A stretch of 64,000 nucleotides of DNA from Izhakiella capsodis (GTDB taxonomy: Bacteria > Pseudomonadota > Gammaproteobacteria > Enterobacterales > Enterobacteriaceae): NCBI RefSeq assembly GCF_900115045.1, contig NZ_FOVC01000004.1, positions 232,783 to 296,782 of the forward strand. Reading direction: 5' to 3'. Position numbers and translations under genes: made by a program. Positions 25,739 to 34,941 of the stretch are shown here, piece by piece (position 1 is the stretch's first letter; every line of letters begins with the position of its first letter). Under the pieces are notes generated by a model that saw only the letters and a program-made list of their open reading frames with translations, was not told the origin of the DNA and did not search any database.

Positions 25739-26380
25739 TCAGCCCCGCGTTTGCAGGCGTATTTCACGTTCAGCTTCAGTAAGCGAAGCCAAAAAAGAGT
25801 CACGTTCAAAGACGCGCGTCATGTAGCCTTTGATCTCTTTAGAACCGGTTCCCAGCAGCTCTACGCCAAGCTGAGGTAAACGCCACAGCAACGGTGCCAG
25901 ATAGCAATCTACCAGGCTAAACTCCTCGCTGAGAAAATAGGGTGTACGTGCGAACAACGGCGCAATGGCAAGCAGCTCTTCACGCAACTGCTTGCGTGCG
26001 GCTTCAGCATCCTGAGCGTTTCCACGCTCAATGATACGCATCAGGCTGTACCAATCATATTCAATACGATGCATCATCAGGCGACTTTCACCGCGCGCCA
26101 CAGGGTAAACCGGCATTAGTGGCGGATGAGGAAAACGCTCATCAAGATATTCCATGATAATGCGCGATTCATACAGCGTCAGCTCACGATCTACCAACGT
26201 AGGTACCGTTCGATACGGATTGAGGTCAATCAGATCCTGCGGCAGGTTATCCATCTCGACCTGCTCAATCTCTACGCTGACGCCTTTTTCAGCCAGTACA
26301 ATACGGACCTGATGACTAAAAATATCAGTTGGACCAGAAAACAGCGTCATTACCGAACGTTTGTTGGCAGCGACAGCCAT
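25739..26380 (-). CDS. sspA: Stringent starvation protein A
   Basis: A GST-fold RNA polymerase-associated protein that aids late phage genes and acid/stationary-phase survival. Seen: MAVAANKRSVMTLFSGPTDI, NPYRTVPTLVDRELTLYESR and FSLVDCYLAPLLWRLPQLGV. The GST catalytic residue is not retained, as usual for SspA. The start at 26380 is set by GGAGGT, seven bases away; a frame four codons longer is possible. 213 residues. It lies downstream of rpsI past a terminator, so it probably has its own promoter. Confidence 0.95.
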   Translation of the reverse strand: MAVAANKRSVMTLFSGPTDIFSHQVRIVLAEKGVSVEIEQVEMDNLPQDLIDLNPYRTVPTLVDRELTLYESRIIMEYLDERFPHPPLMPVYPVARGESRLMMHRIEYDWYSLMRIIERGNAQDAEAARKQLREELLAIAPLFARTPYFLSEEFSLVDCYLAPLLWRLPQLGVELLGTGSKEIKGYMTRVFERDSFLASLTEAEREIRLQTRG

Positions 26381-26625
26381 GTAAACCTCCAAGTTTATCC
26401 AGAAAATTACTGCGAATAGCCAACCACGAGGCGACCAACCTGTTCATTATAATGGCCTCGGGTACGTACTGCTCCCGAACCGGCTTTCTGCTCAGAGTGA
26501 AGCAGGCATGATGCACCATATAATATAGGCACAGGGCGTCAGTAGTTTACCAGATTTTAGACAGTTTGTGGCGGAGCTGGTGGGGAATTGTCAGCAAAAT
26601 CACGCAAAATTAAGTGTCATAAAGG

Positions 26626-26654
26626 AAAAAACCCGGCAAATGCCAGGTTTTTTT
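26626..26654 (-). terminator. rpsI terminator
   Basis: The inverted repeat AACCCGGCA / TGCCAGGTT has a 3-base loop and is flanked by A- and T-tracts. On the minus strand it ends GCCGGGTTTTTT, about 30 bases after the rpsI stop and upstream of sspA. Confidence 0.85.
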
Positions 26655-26685
26655 ATGTAACTGAATCTGCCAAAGCAGATGCCAA

Positions 26686-27078
26686 TTAACGTTTGGAGAA
26701 CTGAGGACGGCGACGTGCTTTGCGCAGGCCCACTTTTTTACGTTCAACCTGACGAGCATCACGCGTAACAAAACCAGCTTTACGCAGTTCAGAACGCAGG
26801 GATTCGTCATACTCCATCAGTGCACGGGTAATACCGTGACGGATAGCGCCAGCCTGACCAGAAATACCGCCACCTTTAACGGTGATGTACAGATCCAGTT
26901 TGCCGACCATATCAACCAGCTCCAGCGGCTGACGAACTACCATGCGGGCAGTTTCGCGACCAAAGTATTGTTCTAAAGAACGCTGGTTGATAACGATGTT
27001 ACCGCTTCCCGGCTTGATAAAGACGCGAGCGGAAGAGCTTTTGCGGCGACCAGTGCCGTAGTTTTGAGTTTCAGCCAT
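26686..27078 (-). CDS. rpsI: 30S ribosomal protein S9
   Basis: 130 residues, the exact family length in enterics. Begins MAETQNYGTGRRKSSSARVF and ends with the basic tail RKKVGLRKARRRPQFSKR, which reaches the P-site tRNA; the terminal Lys-Arg is conserved. It follows rplM by 15 bases in the rplM-rpsI operon. Confidence 0.98.
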   Translation of the reverse strand: MAETQNYGTGRRKSSSARVFIKPGSGNIVINQRSLEQYFGRETARMVVRQPLELVDMVGKLDLYITVKGGGISGQAGAIRHGITRALMEYDESLRSELRKAGFVTRDARQVERKKVGLRKARRRPQFSKR

Positions 27079-27093
27079 TGCCTGTAATCCCGA

Positions 27094-27522
27094 TTAAATG
27101 TCAAGAACTTGCGGTTGCTGTGCCGCGTGGTTGTGCTCATTGCCCGCGTATACTTTTAGTTTACGGAACATTGCACGACCCAGCGGGCCCTTCGGCAGCA
27201 TGCCTTTAACCGCGATTTCAATCACACGCTCAGGACGGCGGGCAATCATCTCTTCAAAAGTCGCCTGCTTGATACCACCGATGTGACCAGTATGATGATA
27301 ATAGACTTTATCCAGACGCTTGTTACCCGTCACGGCAACTTTGTCAGCGTTGAGAACGATAATATAGTCACCGGTATCAACGTGCGGAGTATATTCCGCT
27401 TTATGCTTACCACGCAGACGGCGTGCCAGTTCAGTCGCCAGACGACCCAAAGTTTTGCCATCAGCGTCAACAACATACCAGTCACGCTGTACGGTTTCTG
27501 GCTTAGCTGTAAAAGTTTTCAT
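27094..27522 (-). CDS. rplM: 50S ribosomal protein L13
   Basis: 142 residues, as in E. coli, starting MKTFTAKPETVQRDWYVVDA and ending NHAAQQPQVLDI. An in-frame ATG five codons upstream is discarded on homology. L13 is an early-assembly protein and in E. coli represses its own operon through the leader mRNA; a 5' leader of about 150 bases is present here too. Confidence 0.98.
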   Translation of the reverse strand: MKTFTAKPETVQRDWYVVDADGKTLGRLATELARRLRGKHKAEYTPHVDTGDYIIVLNADKVAVTGNKRLDKVYYHHTGHIGGIKQATFEEMIARRPERVIEIAVKGMLPKGPLGRAMFRKLKVYAGNEHNHAAQQPQVLDI

Positions 27523-27644
27523 TAAAAGCTTACCCAATAGTAGTTACACGTTGGTGAAATCCCAAACGCTTGAATAAACGGTCGAGGCTCACACGACCAT
27601 CTCGTCCAGCAAGCCCACCCCCTCAGGCAAGGTTGCCGGCGCAG

Positions 27645-27667
27645 CAAAGTTTTGGGAAAAAACTTTG
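27645..27667 (-). promoter_or_regulatory. Hairpin in the rplM 5' leader
   Basis: The perfect 9-bp inverted repeat CAAAGTTTT / AAAACTTTG with a 5-base loop lies just downstream of the predicted start in the rplM leader. It is a candidate element for L13 autoregulation, known in E. coli; its role here is inferred. Confidence 0.4.
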
Positions 27668-27687
27668 TCGTAACGTGGGGTCGCAAG

Positions 27688-27716
27688 ATTATAGAGAAGT
27701 CGATATGAAAGATCGA
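27688..27716 (-). promoter_or_regulatory. Predicted rplM-rpsI promoter
   Basis: On the minus strand TCGATC (27711-27716) is followed after 17 bases by a perfect TATAAT (27688-27693). The stretch after it (CTTGCGACCCCACG) is a GC-rich discriminator, as expected for a stringently controlled ribosomal-protein promoter. The -35 is weak. Confidence 0.55.
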
Positions 27717-27750
27717 CCCTTTTTTACACGATATTTCGTCTGACTGCATC

Positions 27751-28887
27751 TCACGGCAAGTGGTCCAAACGCAGATACTCTTCGCTTTGCATCTCCTGCA
27801 AGCGGGAGATGCAGCGCTGATATTCAAACTTCAGTCGCTCTCCCTGATAAATCTCATGCAACGATGCCTCTGCAGATATAATCAGCTTCACGTGCCGTTC
27901 ATAAAACTCATCGACCAGCGCCAGAAAGCGACGCGCCTGATCTTCGGTTTTATAAGCCATCACTGGAACGTTGAACAAAAGAACGCTATGGAAGCGATGC
28001 GAAAGCTCAATATAGTCATGCTGACTGCGCCCTTCCCCACACATGACATTAAAATCGATGGCCAACACACCCTGAGCGCTACCCAACGTATTAATCGTCC
28101 GATGGTTGATATCAAGCATCTGCCCATCGCCGCGCGCTTGTCCCGCCAAGGCAACAAACATGTTATCCATCGCCGCACGATTAGCATCATTCAGTGGGGT
28201 CATCCAAAGATGTGCCGAGGTCAGAGTGCGCAAACGGTAATCTATGCCAGCATCAACATTCATAACGTCGCAATAGCGTTTGATAAGCTCAATTGCCGGC
28301 AGAAATCGCGCCCGCTGCAAACCGTTGTGGTAGAGCTTATCCGGTGGAATATTGGAGGTCGCCACCAATGAGATCCCTCTGGCGAACAGAGCCTCCATTA
28401 GCGTACCTAATAGCATGGCATCAGTGATATCTGAGACGAAAAATTCATCAAAACAGAGTAAATCAGTTTCTGCTTTAAACCTGTCAGCAACAATTTGTAA
28501 CGGATCGCTCTGCCCCTGAAGCTCAGTCAGCGACTCATGTACCCGCAACATAAAGCGATGAAAGTGGAGACGCTGCTTACGCTCTCCACGAATGGACTGA
28601 AAAAACAGATCCATAAGCCAGGTTTTACCCCGCCCCACACCGCCCCACATATAAAGGCCACGAACAGGTTCAATTGTCTTATTTTTATCTCTGCCAATCA
28701 GCTTGCGCAGATTGTTAAGCAGGGTGCTTCCGGCGTCGGCTGATGGCATGACGCACTCTTCGTTTAAAGCATGCCAGATACGGTCAAGACGAGTTACGGC
28801 AGCAAGCTGAATGTCATCCGGCTGAAATTCACCGCTATTAAGCGCCTGCTGATAGCGCGCCAGCGGAGAGGATATATGCATAGTCAC
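27751..28887 (-). CDS. zapE: Cell division protein ZapE (AFG1-like ATPase)
   Basis: A 378-residue AFG1/YhcM-family ATPase that interacts with FtsZ and affects Z-ring constriction under stress. Seen: Walker A GGVGRGKTWLMDLFFQSIRG, Walker B LLCFDEFFVSDITDAMLLG, sensor region LVATSNIPPD and the C-terminal KFEYQRCISRLQEMQSEEYL. The N-terminal ~25 residues are variable; ATGs at 28887 and 28881 are both possible. Divergent from zapG. The rplM promoter overlaps its 3' end region. Confidence 0.94.
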   Translation of the reverse strand: MTMHISSPLARYQQALNSGEFQPDDIQLAAVTRLDRIWHALNEECVMPSADAGSTLLNNLRKLIGRDKNKTIEPVRGLYMWGGVGRGKTWLMDLFFQSIRGERKQRLHFHRFMLRVHESLTELQGQSDPLQIVADRFKAETDLLCFDEFFVSDITDAMLLGTLMEALFARGISLVATSNIPPDKLYHNGLQRARFLPAIELIKRYCDVMNVDAGIDYRLRTLTSAHLWMTPLNDANRAAMDNMFVALAGQARGDGQMLDINHRTINTLGSAQGVLAIDFNVMCGEGRSQHDYIELSHRFHSVLLFNVPVMAYKTEDQARRFLALVDEFYERHVKLIISAEASLHEIYQGERLKFEYQRCISRLQEMQSEEYLRLDHLP

Positions 28888-29047
28888 GGCAAGATCCCTG
28901 ATTAAATTGAGATGCCACAGGATATACTAATCGAAGAAACATTTTACGTGCGGGCAGACCGCAACAGGATTCCACTTCCGTAAGATTAACGGTTATAGTG
29001 GTGTAAGTGGAAGCCTTTACGGACAACGAAGATATTTGGGAGTCATT

Positions 29048-29452
29048 ATGACCTGGGAATACGCGCTCATTGGTTTAGGCATTGGCATTTTGATTGGTGG
29101 CCTGGCTGTACGCTATGGAAACCGTAAGCTACGTGAGCAGCGCAATATGCAGTACGAACTGGAAAAAACAAAAGCAGAACTGGCAGATTATCGGGAGGAG
29201 TTGTCAAATCATTTTGCCCGCAGCGCCGAACTGCTGGACAACATGGCTCGTGATTATCGCCAGCTTTATCAGCATATGGCAAAAGGTTCCAATGACCTGC
29301 TACCTAACCTGCCGGGAAATAAAAAACCCTTTTCATATCAACTGACTGGTTCAGAAGCTGATAACGACCAGGCTCCGGTACAAATGCCACGCGACTACTC
29401 AGACAGTGGCGCTTCGGGCTTGCTGCGCGATGAACATCCCAAACATGATTAA
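29048..29452 (+). CDS. zapG: Z-ring-associated protein ZapG (YhcB)
   Basis: A 134-residue DUF1043 protein: one N-terminal TM helix (MTWEYALIGLGIGILIGGLA), then a cytosolic coiled coil (about 30-75) with YELEKTKAELADYREELSNH and the invariant FARSAELLDNMARDYRQLYQ. The C-terminal tail PVQMPRDYSDSGASGLL is conserved. In E. coli it links division and elongation machinery. Start at 29048 after GGGAG; a frame four codons longer is less likely. Confidence 0.94.
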   Translation: MTWEYALIGLGIGILIGGLAVRYGNRKLREQRNMQYELEKTKAELADYREELSNHFARSAELLDNMARDYRQLYQHMAKGSNDLLPNLPGNKKPFSYQLTGSEADNDQAPVQMPRDYSDSGASGLLRDEHPKHD

Positions 29453-29462
29453 TCCCCGTAAG

Positions 29463-29487
29463 AAGGGCGCGCACTGCGTCCTTTTTA
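29463..29487 (+). terminator. zapG terminator
   Basis: The stem AAGGGCGC / GCGTCCTT (one G-T pair, 5-base loop) followed by TTTATTA lies 10 bases after the zapG stop. Confidence 0.7.
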
Positions 29488-29602
29488 TTATCAACGATAT
29501 AAACAGGAACCCTTTGACTGTCTGCCTGTCATAACATCCAGCATCGTGTTGTTATCAATTTATTTCGAACCTATTTCCTCTGCCCAGCAGGTGTTTGTAA
29601 CG

Positions 29603-30970
29603 ATGAAGAAAAAAATATTAACGCTAAGCGCACTGGCGCTGGCTATCGCTATCAATCTTTCCCTGGCTACTCAGGCACAGGCGACTTTACCTGCTCAGAT
29701 TCAGGGTCAGCAGCTGCCAAGCCTGGCACCGATGCTGGAAAAAGTGCTGCCGGCGGTGGTCAGCGTGCATGTTGAAGGAAGCGCGACGGTAACGCAAGAT
29801 CAGATCCCCGAACAGCTCCGGCGTTTCTTTGGGAAGCAAGGTCAGAACACCCATTCACAACCGTTTGAAGGTATTGCCTCAGGCGTCGTGATCAATTCAG
29901 AAAAAGGTTATGTGCTGACAAACAACCACGTGGTTAACGGTGCCAATAAAATCAGCGTCCAACTGAGTGACGGCCGCGAATATGATGCGAAACTCATCGG
30001 CCATGATGAGCAGACCGATATTGCGCTGCTGCAGCTAAAAAACGCCACCAACCTGACACAGATTAAAATTGCCGACTCCGATAATCTTAAAGTCGGTGAT
30101 TTTGCCGTGGCCATCGGCAACCCTTTTGGCCTCGGTCAGACGGCAACCTCCGGTATTGTCTCCGCACTCGGTCGCAGTGGCCTTAACCTGGAGGGGCTGG
30201 AAAATTTCATTCAGACTGATGCGGCCATTAACCGTGGTAATTCAGGCGGTGCGCTGGTTAACCTTAACGGTGAATTGATTGGTATTAATACCGCAATTCT
30301 GGCCTCTTCTGGCGGTAACATCGGTATTGGCTTTGCTATTCCAGGCAATATGGCAATGGAATTGGCGCAGCAGCTGATTGAGTTCGGAGAGGTTAAGCGC
30401 GGGCAGTTAGGCATTAAAGGCACCGAAATGACGGCCGATATGGCGAAAGCATTTAACGTCGATCAGCAGCGAGGTGCCTTTGTTAACGAAGTTCTGCCTG
30501 GCTCCGCTGCCTCTAAAGCCGGTATTAAAGCCGGTGACATCATCACTGCCGTTGATGGCAAAGCTATTTCCAGTTTTGGCGAGCTACGGGTGAAAATCGG
30601 GACCTCTACGCCAGGTAAAGAGGTAAAAGTGGGCTTGCTGCGCGACGGAAAACCGCTGACGGTCAGCGTTAAACTTGACAATGGTGCTCAATCCACCAGC
30701 GTCCACGGATTGCTAGCCCCGGCGTTGCAAGGGGCTGAACTACGCGATGGGGCTGCCAAAGATGGCAGTAAGGGTGTCAAGGTTGACAACGTGGGTAAAG
30801 CCACCCCTGCCGAACAAATTGGGCTACAAAAAGATGATGTGATCATTGGCGTCAACCGTACCCGTGTACAAAATCTTGCCGACCTGGCTAAGGCGCTGGA
30901 AAGCAAGCCATCGGTACTGGCGATGAACGTTATTCGCGGAGACGAGAGTATTTATCTGTTAATGCGCTAA
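29603..30970 (+). CDS. degQ: Periplasmic serine endoprotease DegQ
   Basis: A 455-residue HtrA-family protease, the E. coli length. Domains: Sec signal peptide (about 1-27), trypsin-like domain with His in LTNNHVVNG, Asp in TDIALLQL and Ser in NRGNSGGALVNLNGELIG, then two PDZ domains (about 265-350 and 370-450). It degrades or chaperones misfolded periplasmic proteins. The open frame back to 29546 is rejected; AGGTG precedes the ATG at 29603 and the signal peptide starts there. degS follows. Confidence 0.96.
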   Translation: MKKKILTLSALALAIAINLSLATQAQATLPAQIQGQQLPSLAPMLEKVLPAVVSVHVEGSATVTQDQIPEQLRRFFGKQGQNTHSQPFEGIASGVVINSEKGYVLTNNHVVNGANKISVQLSDGREYDAKLIGHDEQTDIALLQLKNATNLTQIKIADSDNLKVGDFAVAIGNPFGLGQTATSGIVSALGRSGLNLEGLENFIQTDAAINRGNSGGALVNLNGELIGINTAILASSGGNIGIGFAIPGNMAMELAQQLIEFGEVKRGQLGIKGTEMTADMAKAFNVDQQRGAFVNEVLPGSAASKAGIKAGDIITAVDGKAISSFGELRVKIGTSTPGKEVKVGLLRDGKPLTVSVKLDNGAQSTSVHGLLAPALQGAELRDGAAKDGSKGVKVDNVGKATPAEQIGLQKDDVIIGVNRTRVQNLADLAKALESKPSVLAMNVIRGDESIYLLMR

Positions 30971-31058
30971 ACGCGAGTGAAAATCATGATGCGGACACCT
31001 GATTGTCCGCTTAACTCGTGTTATCCTTCCTGTCGTTATCCACTGATCACACTACGTC

Positions 31059-32117
31059 ATGTTTTTCAAATTTCTGCGTTCAATCATCATCGGGCTGGTA
31101 GTTGCAGGCCTACTGCTGGCAGCCGCTCCGGCCTTACGGCTGGGTAAGACGCTGTTTGCCTCGTCAGATGAAAGCGTTAATGATACGCCCATCAGTTATA
31201 ATGCCGGCGTGCGACGAGCTGCGCCTGCCGTGGTAAATGTTTATAACCGCAGCGCCAATACCAATGATGACAGCCTCGGGATCCATACGCTGGGATCTGG
31301 CGTTATCATGGATAGCAGAGGTTATATCCTCACGAATAAACATGTTATTAACGATGCCGAGCAGATTATCGTCGCGCTACAGGATGGCCGGATTTTTGAA
31401 GCTATGCTGGTCGGTTCCGACTCGCTGACCGATCTTGCCGTGCTGAAAATCAATGCGACTAATCTTCCCGTCATCCCAATCAATCCACATCGGGTTGCCC
31501 ATATTGGCGATCTGGTGATGGCGATCGGCAATCCGTATAACATCGGACAAACGGTCACTCAAGGAATCATCAGCGCGACGGGACGTGTAGGTCTTAGCCC
31601 TTCCCGCTACCAAAACTTCCTGCAAACTGATGCGTCGATAAATCGCGGTAACTCCGGCGGCGCACTGATTAATTCGCTGGGAGAGCTGATGGGCATCAAT
31701 ACACGTTCATTTGATAAAAGCGACAACGGTGAAACGCCGGAAGGTATTGGCTTTGCTATTCCAACGGGGCTGGCAGTAAAAATTATGGATAAGCTGATCC
31801 GTGATGGTCGGGTTATTCGTGGCTATATCGGCATCAGCGGACGTGAAATCCCGCAGTTGCGCAACCAAAGCGGCAATCTTGATCATATCCAGGGAATTGT
31901 AGTAACGAACGTCACGCCCGATGGCCCGGCGGCAAAAGCAGGTATTCAGGTTAATGATATGATTACCAGCGTCAATAATAAACCGGCTGTATCGGCAATC
32001 GAAACGATGGATCAGGTTGCAGAGTTGCGTCCCGGAACGGAAATTGAGGTTGATATACTGCGTAATGATCAGCGACTGCGTCTGAAAGTGACCGTGGCAG
32101 AATATCCCCAGTCCTAA
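31059..32117 (+). CDS. degS: Inner-membrane site-1 protease DegS
   Basis: DegS senses unfolded outer-membrane proteins and cleaves RseA to release sigma-E. 352 residues (355 in E. coli): an N-terminal TM anchor (about 5-28), protease domain with LTNKHVIND, TDLAVLKI and NRGNSGGALINSLGELMG, and a single PDZ domain (about 255-345) with DHIQGIVVTNVTPDGPAAKA. The single PDZ and TM anchor separate it from DegQ. A weak hairpin (30991-31010) lies between degQ and degS. Confidence 0.96.
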   Translation: MFFKFLRSIIIGLVVAGLLLAAAPALRLGKTLFASSDESVNDTPISYNAGVRRAAPAVVNVYNRSANTNDDSLGIHTLGSGVIMDSRGYILTNKHVINDAEQIIVALQDGRIFEAMLVGSDSLTDLAVLKINATNLPVIPINPHRVAHIGDLVMAIGNPYNIGQTVTQGIISATGRVGLSPSRYQNFLQTDASINRGNSGGALINSLGELMGINTRSFDKSDNGETPEGIGFAIPTGLAVKIMDKLIRDGRVIRGYIGISGREIPQLRNQSGNLDHIQGIVVTNVTPDGPAAKAGIQVNDMITSVNNKPAVSAIETMDQVAELRPGTEIEVDILRNDQRLRLKVTVAEYPQS

Positions 32118-32180
32118 CCCGAAACCTGGTACTGAAATTAAGCGCTCCCGTCAGTTGAACGTTGCGTCCACTCTCTAAGT

Positions 32181-32212
32181 ATCCGTAATCTCATTGGAAT
32201 TACGGATATTTT
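32181..32212 (+). terminator. degS terminator
   Basis: The perfect 9-bp stem ATCCGTAAT / ATTACGGAT with a 9-base loop is followed by ATTTTT, about 65 bases past degS. The rest of 32213-32497 contains no gene I can support, only a 58-codon ORF discussed in the findings. Confidence 0.8.
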
Positions 32213-32497
32213 TAACAGATTTCCGCAGGCTCCCAGCAGCCGCCATATATTTACACTAAGAGTCTTCCCTGCTCTTTCGGATCGCCTCCCCTGAACTCAT
32301 CAGGCAAGACCCTGCATATGCAAGCGTTTAAGATAACAATGATGGCCTGGACTGTACGTCTCGTTTTACCTTATGACGCCATTAAGTTTGTCAGCTGCGA
32401 TCTCACCAGGAAAAATGTCGCAAGTAATACAGTAAATGCGGCTGATGGGAAAAGCCAGGTTACGCCGACACGCAAGGTCAGACATGACCTTTAGCGG

Positions 32498-32529
32498 TAA
32501 AAAAAGCCGCAATGTCACGCATTACGGCT
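32498..32529 (-). terminator. mdh terminator
   Basis: On the minus strand AGCCGTAATG / CATTGCGGCT pair with one mismatch, followed by TTTTTTT. It lies about 65 bases after the mdh stop, convergent with degS. Confidence 0.8.
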
Positions 32530-32595
32530 AACGTCAAAAGCTAACCTGGAGCGCATCAGATTTTCAGTCGCTCTCTATTTCATGCCAATGGCGGT

Positions 32596-33531
32596 TCATT
32601 TCACAAAATCGACGCCCTGCTGAATATCTTTTTTCAGCGTATCCAGCATGCCATCCATTGCATTCTGCTCAAAAGCACTCAACGTGCCGATAGGCTTACG
32701 CTCCTGAACGCCATTTTTACCCAGCAACAGCGGTTGTGAAAAGAAGCGGGCGTGTTCACCGTCGCCTTCAACATACGCGCACTCCACCACGTTGCTCTCG
32801 CCCTGCAGCGCACGAACCAGCGCCAGACCGAATTTTGCCGCCGCCTGTCCCATAGACAGGGTTGCCGATCCGCCACCCGCTTTAGCTTCAACAACTTCCG
32901 TGCCGGCGTTCTGAATACGTTTAGTCAGATCGCTAACCTCCTGCTCGCTGAAGCTAACGCCGGGGATCTGCGATAGCAGGGGCAGGATAGTCACGCCGGA
33001 GTGGCCACCGACAACCGGCACATTTAACGCTTGCGGATTTTTCCCTTTCATCTCCGCAACAAAAGTATTTGAACGGATAATATCCAGCGTAGTTACACCA
33101 AACAGGCGGTTCTTGTCATAAACCCCAGCCTTCTTCAAAACCTCGGCGGCGATAGCAACGGTGGTATTAACCGGATTCGTGATTACGCCTATTAGTGCTT
33201 TCGGGCAGGTGTCAGCCACCTGTTGAATAAGATTGCGTACAATGCCTGCATTAACATTAAACAGATCGGAGCGATCCATCCCTGGCTTACGCGCCACCCC
33301 CGCAGAGATAAGCACAACATCAGCGCCTTTCAGCGCAGGCGTTGCGTCCTCACCGCTGAAGCCTTCAATTTTCACCGCAGTGGGAATATGGCTGAGGTCA
33401 ACGGCTACGCCCGGAGTGACTGGTGCGATATCGTAAAGTGACAACTGTGAACCAGCAGGAAGCTGAGTCTTTAACAGAAGAGCCAGCGCCTGACCAATAC
33501 CACCTGCTGCACCGAGAACTGCTACTTTCAT
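32596..33531 (-). CDS. mdh: Malate dehydrogenase
   Basis: NAD-dependent interconversion of malate and oxaloacetate in the TCA cycle. 311 residues (312 in E. coli). Seen: the NAD-binding VLGAAGGIGQALALLLKTQL, substrate-binding Arg residues in GVARKPGMDRSDLFNVNAG, ITNPVNTTVAIAAEVLKK and the catalytic His in VPVVGGHSGVTILPL. Divergent from argR with about 420 bases between; in E. coli this region carries ArcA-controlled mdh promoters. Confidence 0.98.
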   Translation of the reverse strand: MKVAVLGAAGGIGQALALLLKTQLPAGSQLSLYDIAPVTPGVAVDLSHIPTAVKIEGFSGEDATPALKGADVVLISAGVARKPGMDRSDLFNVNAGIVRNLIQQVADTCPKALIGVITNPVNTTVAIAAEVLKKAGVYDKNRLFGVTTLDIIRSNTFVAEMKGKNPQALNVPVVGGHSGVTILPLLSQIPGVSFSEQEVSDLTKRIQNAGTEVVEAKAGGGSATLSMGQAAAKFGLALVRALQGESNVVECAYVEGDGEHARFFSQPLLLGKNGVQERKPIGTLSAFEQNAMDGMLDTLKKDIQQGVDFVK

Positions 33532-33872
33532 CCTGGAACTCCTATATAGTGAGCATAACGTGCCAGGGGATTGAAAAGTTTCAACTTGAACCTACAAACA
33601 GGGCTAAGGTGATAACCTCAATAAGACTCTATACCCTGCCGTATTGACAGCAAGGAGCGTGATGCTTAAGGCATCGCTGCTAAATCCTGCTGACTTTTAA
33701 CCTCTGCAATCCCTGACTGTAATAGTTAATCCATAGTGGCTTAATAAACCCACTAGATTTTATAACAATAAATTAACTTATCCAGTCCGCACATCGCAAA
33801 ACAATTTTTTTCTCATTCGACCGGTTTGCAACGCTGCACATTTTGCATCTATAAAAATATACTAGTCACTTT

Positions 33873-33909
33873 ATTGCATAATAATGCAATAAAGTGCATA
33901 ATAAACGGT
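33873..33909 (+). promoter_or_regulatory. Tandem ARG-box-like operator upstream of argR
   Basis: ATTGCATAATAATGCAAT (33873-33890) and AAGTGCATAATAAACGGT (33892-33909) are two adjacent 18-base imperfect palindromes with the AT-rich centre of ARG boxes. They lie 40-80 bases before argR. E. coli argR is autoregulated through such a pair. The half-sites read TGCAT rather than the consensus TGAAT. Confidence 0.6.
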
Positions 33910-33950
33910 TACTAGGCTCACACTTTTGACGCGTTCATCGAGTAAACATT

Positions 33951-34421
33951 ATGCGAACATCATCTAAACAGGAAGATTTGATCAAAGCTTTCAAGGCGCT
34001 GCTGAAAGAAGAGAAGTTCAGTTCGCAGGGTGAGATTGTTTTGGCGCTTCAGGATGATGGCTTTGAGAATATTAACCAGTCAAAAGTTTCTCGCATGCTA
34101 ACCAAGTTCGGTGCCGTACGCACACGAAACGCCAAAATGGAAATGGTTTACTGCTTACCCTCAGAACTCGGCGTGCCTACCACCACCAGCCCTCTGAAGA
34201 ACCTGGTACTGGACATTGACTTTAATGAAGCTTTGGTAGTTATTCATACTAGTCCCGGCGCGGCGCAGCTAATTGCTCGTTTGCTCGACTCTCTCGGCAA
34301 ATCAGAAGGCATTTTAGGTACCATTGCCGGCGACGACACTATTTTTATTACCCCCGTTCGCGCCTTTACCGTACGTCAGCTGTATGATGCGATCCTGGCC
34401 TTATTCGTGCAAGAACTCTGA
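33951..34421 (+). CDS. argR: Arginine repressor ArgR
   Basis: A 156-residue hexameric repressor of arginine biosynthesis and cofactor of XerCD recombination at cer. Seen: an N-terminal winged helix (about 1-75) with FSSQGEIVLALQDDGF and INQSKVSRMLTKFGAVRTRN, and a C-terminal arginine-binding domain with HTSPGAAQLIARLLDS and the signature GTIAGDDTIFI. Same length as E. coli. Preceded by ARG-box-like sites. Confidence 0.97.
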   Translation: MRTSSKQEDLIKAFKALLKEEKFSSQGEIVLALQDDGFENINQSKVSRMLTKFGAVRTRNAKMEMVYCLPSELGVPTTTSPLKNLVLDIDFNEALVVIHTSPGAAQLIARLLDSLGKSEGILGTIAGDDTIFITPVRAFTVRQLYDAILALFVQEL

Positions 34422-34941
34422 CGACGTGTTATCCCCTCAGCAACGTTGCCATTCTCCATCCCTGTTTTAATCATCACCATGTCAGCACAGCTGATTTAAT
34501 TTAATGTGCGGGACATCTCAAGAATAAAAAACAATATCATCGTCTTCAATACAGCATTCAGAGCCGACTTTAGCCACATGGCGTGTAGTCAGAAGTCCGG
34601 ACTAAAGGCGTTTGCAGTGGCGCTATTAGCGTCCTTATCAACGAAGCAGCTAACAGCAATACATCACCCATTCCACTGGCTGGTGTACCCCATTTCTGGT
34701 CAGCCGTCTGACGGCCCCAGACCCAAGCCACCGGAGCCTTCCTTTATCTTTTTAACCGGGATAGAAACGTAATTTCCCTTTCCGCTCTTCTTCCGCTTCA
34801 TTAAATAAAAGCATCAATGTACATCGCACCGTTGATGCAAATACCCCAAATTAGCGGAGACGATTTCAAGTGGCCCCACCAACAGAGGTTTCGTCACGAC
34901 ATCCCATAAACTTCCCGATCGCCTGTCCTCTTATCCGCCAG
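34422..34941. other. Gene-poor segment replacing yhcN/yhcO
   Basis: E. coli carries yhcN and yhcO between argR and aaeB. Here I see no signal-peptide BhsA-type gene or barstar-like YhcO. The one sizeable ORF (34506-34772, plus) has poor coding character and no ribosome-binding site. No repeat or RNA gene recognised. Confidence 0.5.

Noticed and set aside
34506..34772. 88-codon ORF after argR, considered as a yhcN remnant
   Set aside because: The segment AFAVALLASLS resembles a signal peptide, but no BhsA/YhcN motif follows and there is no start context.
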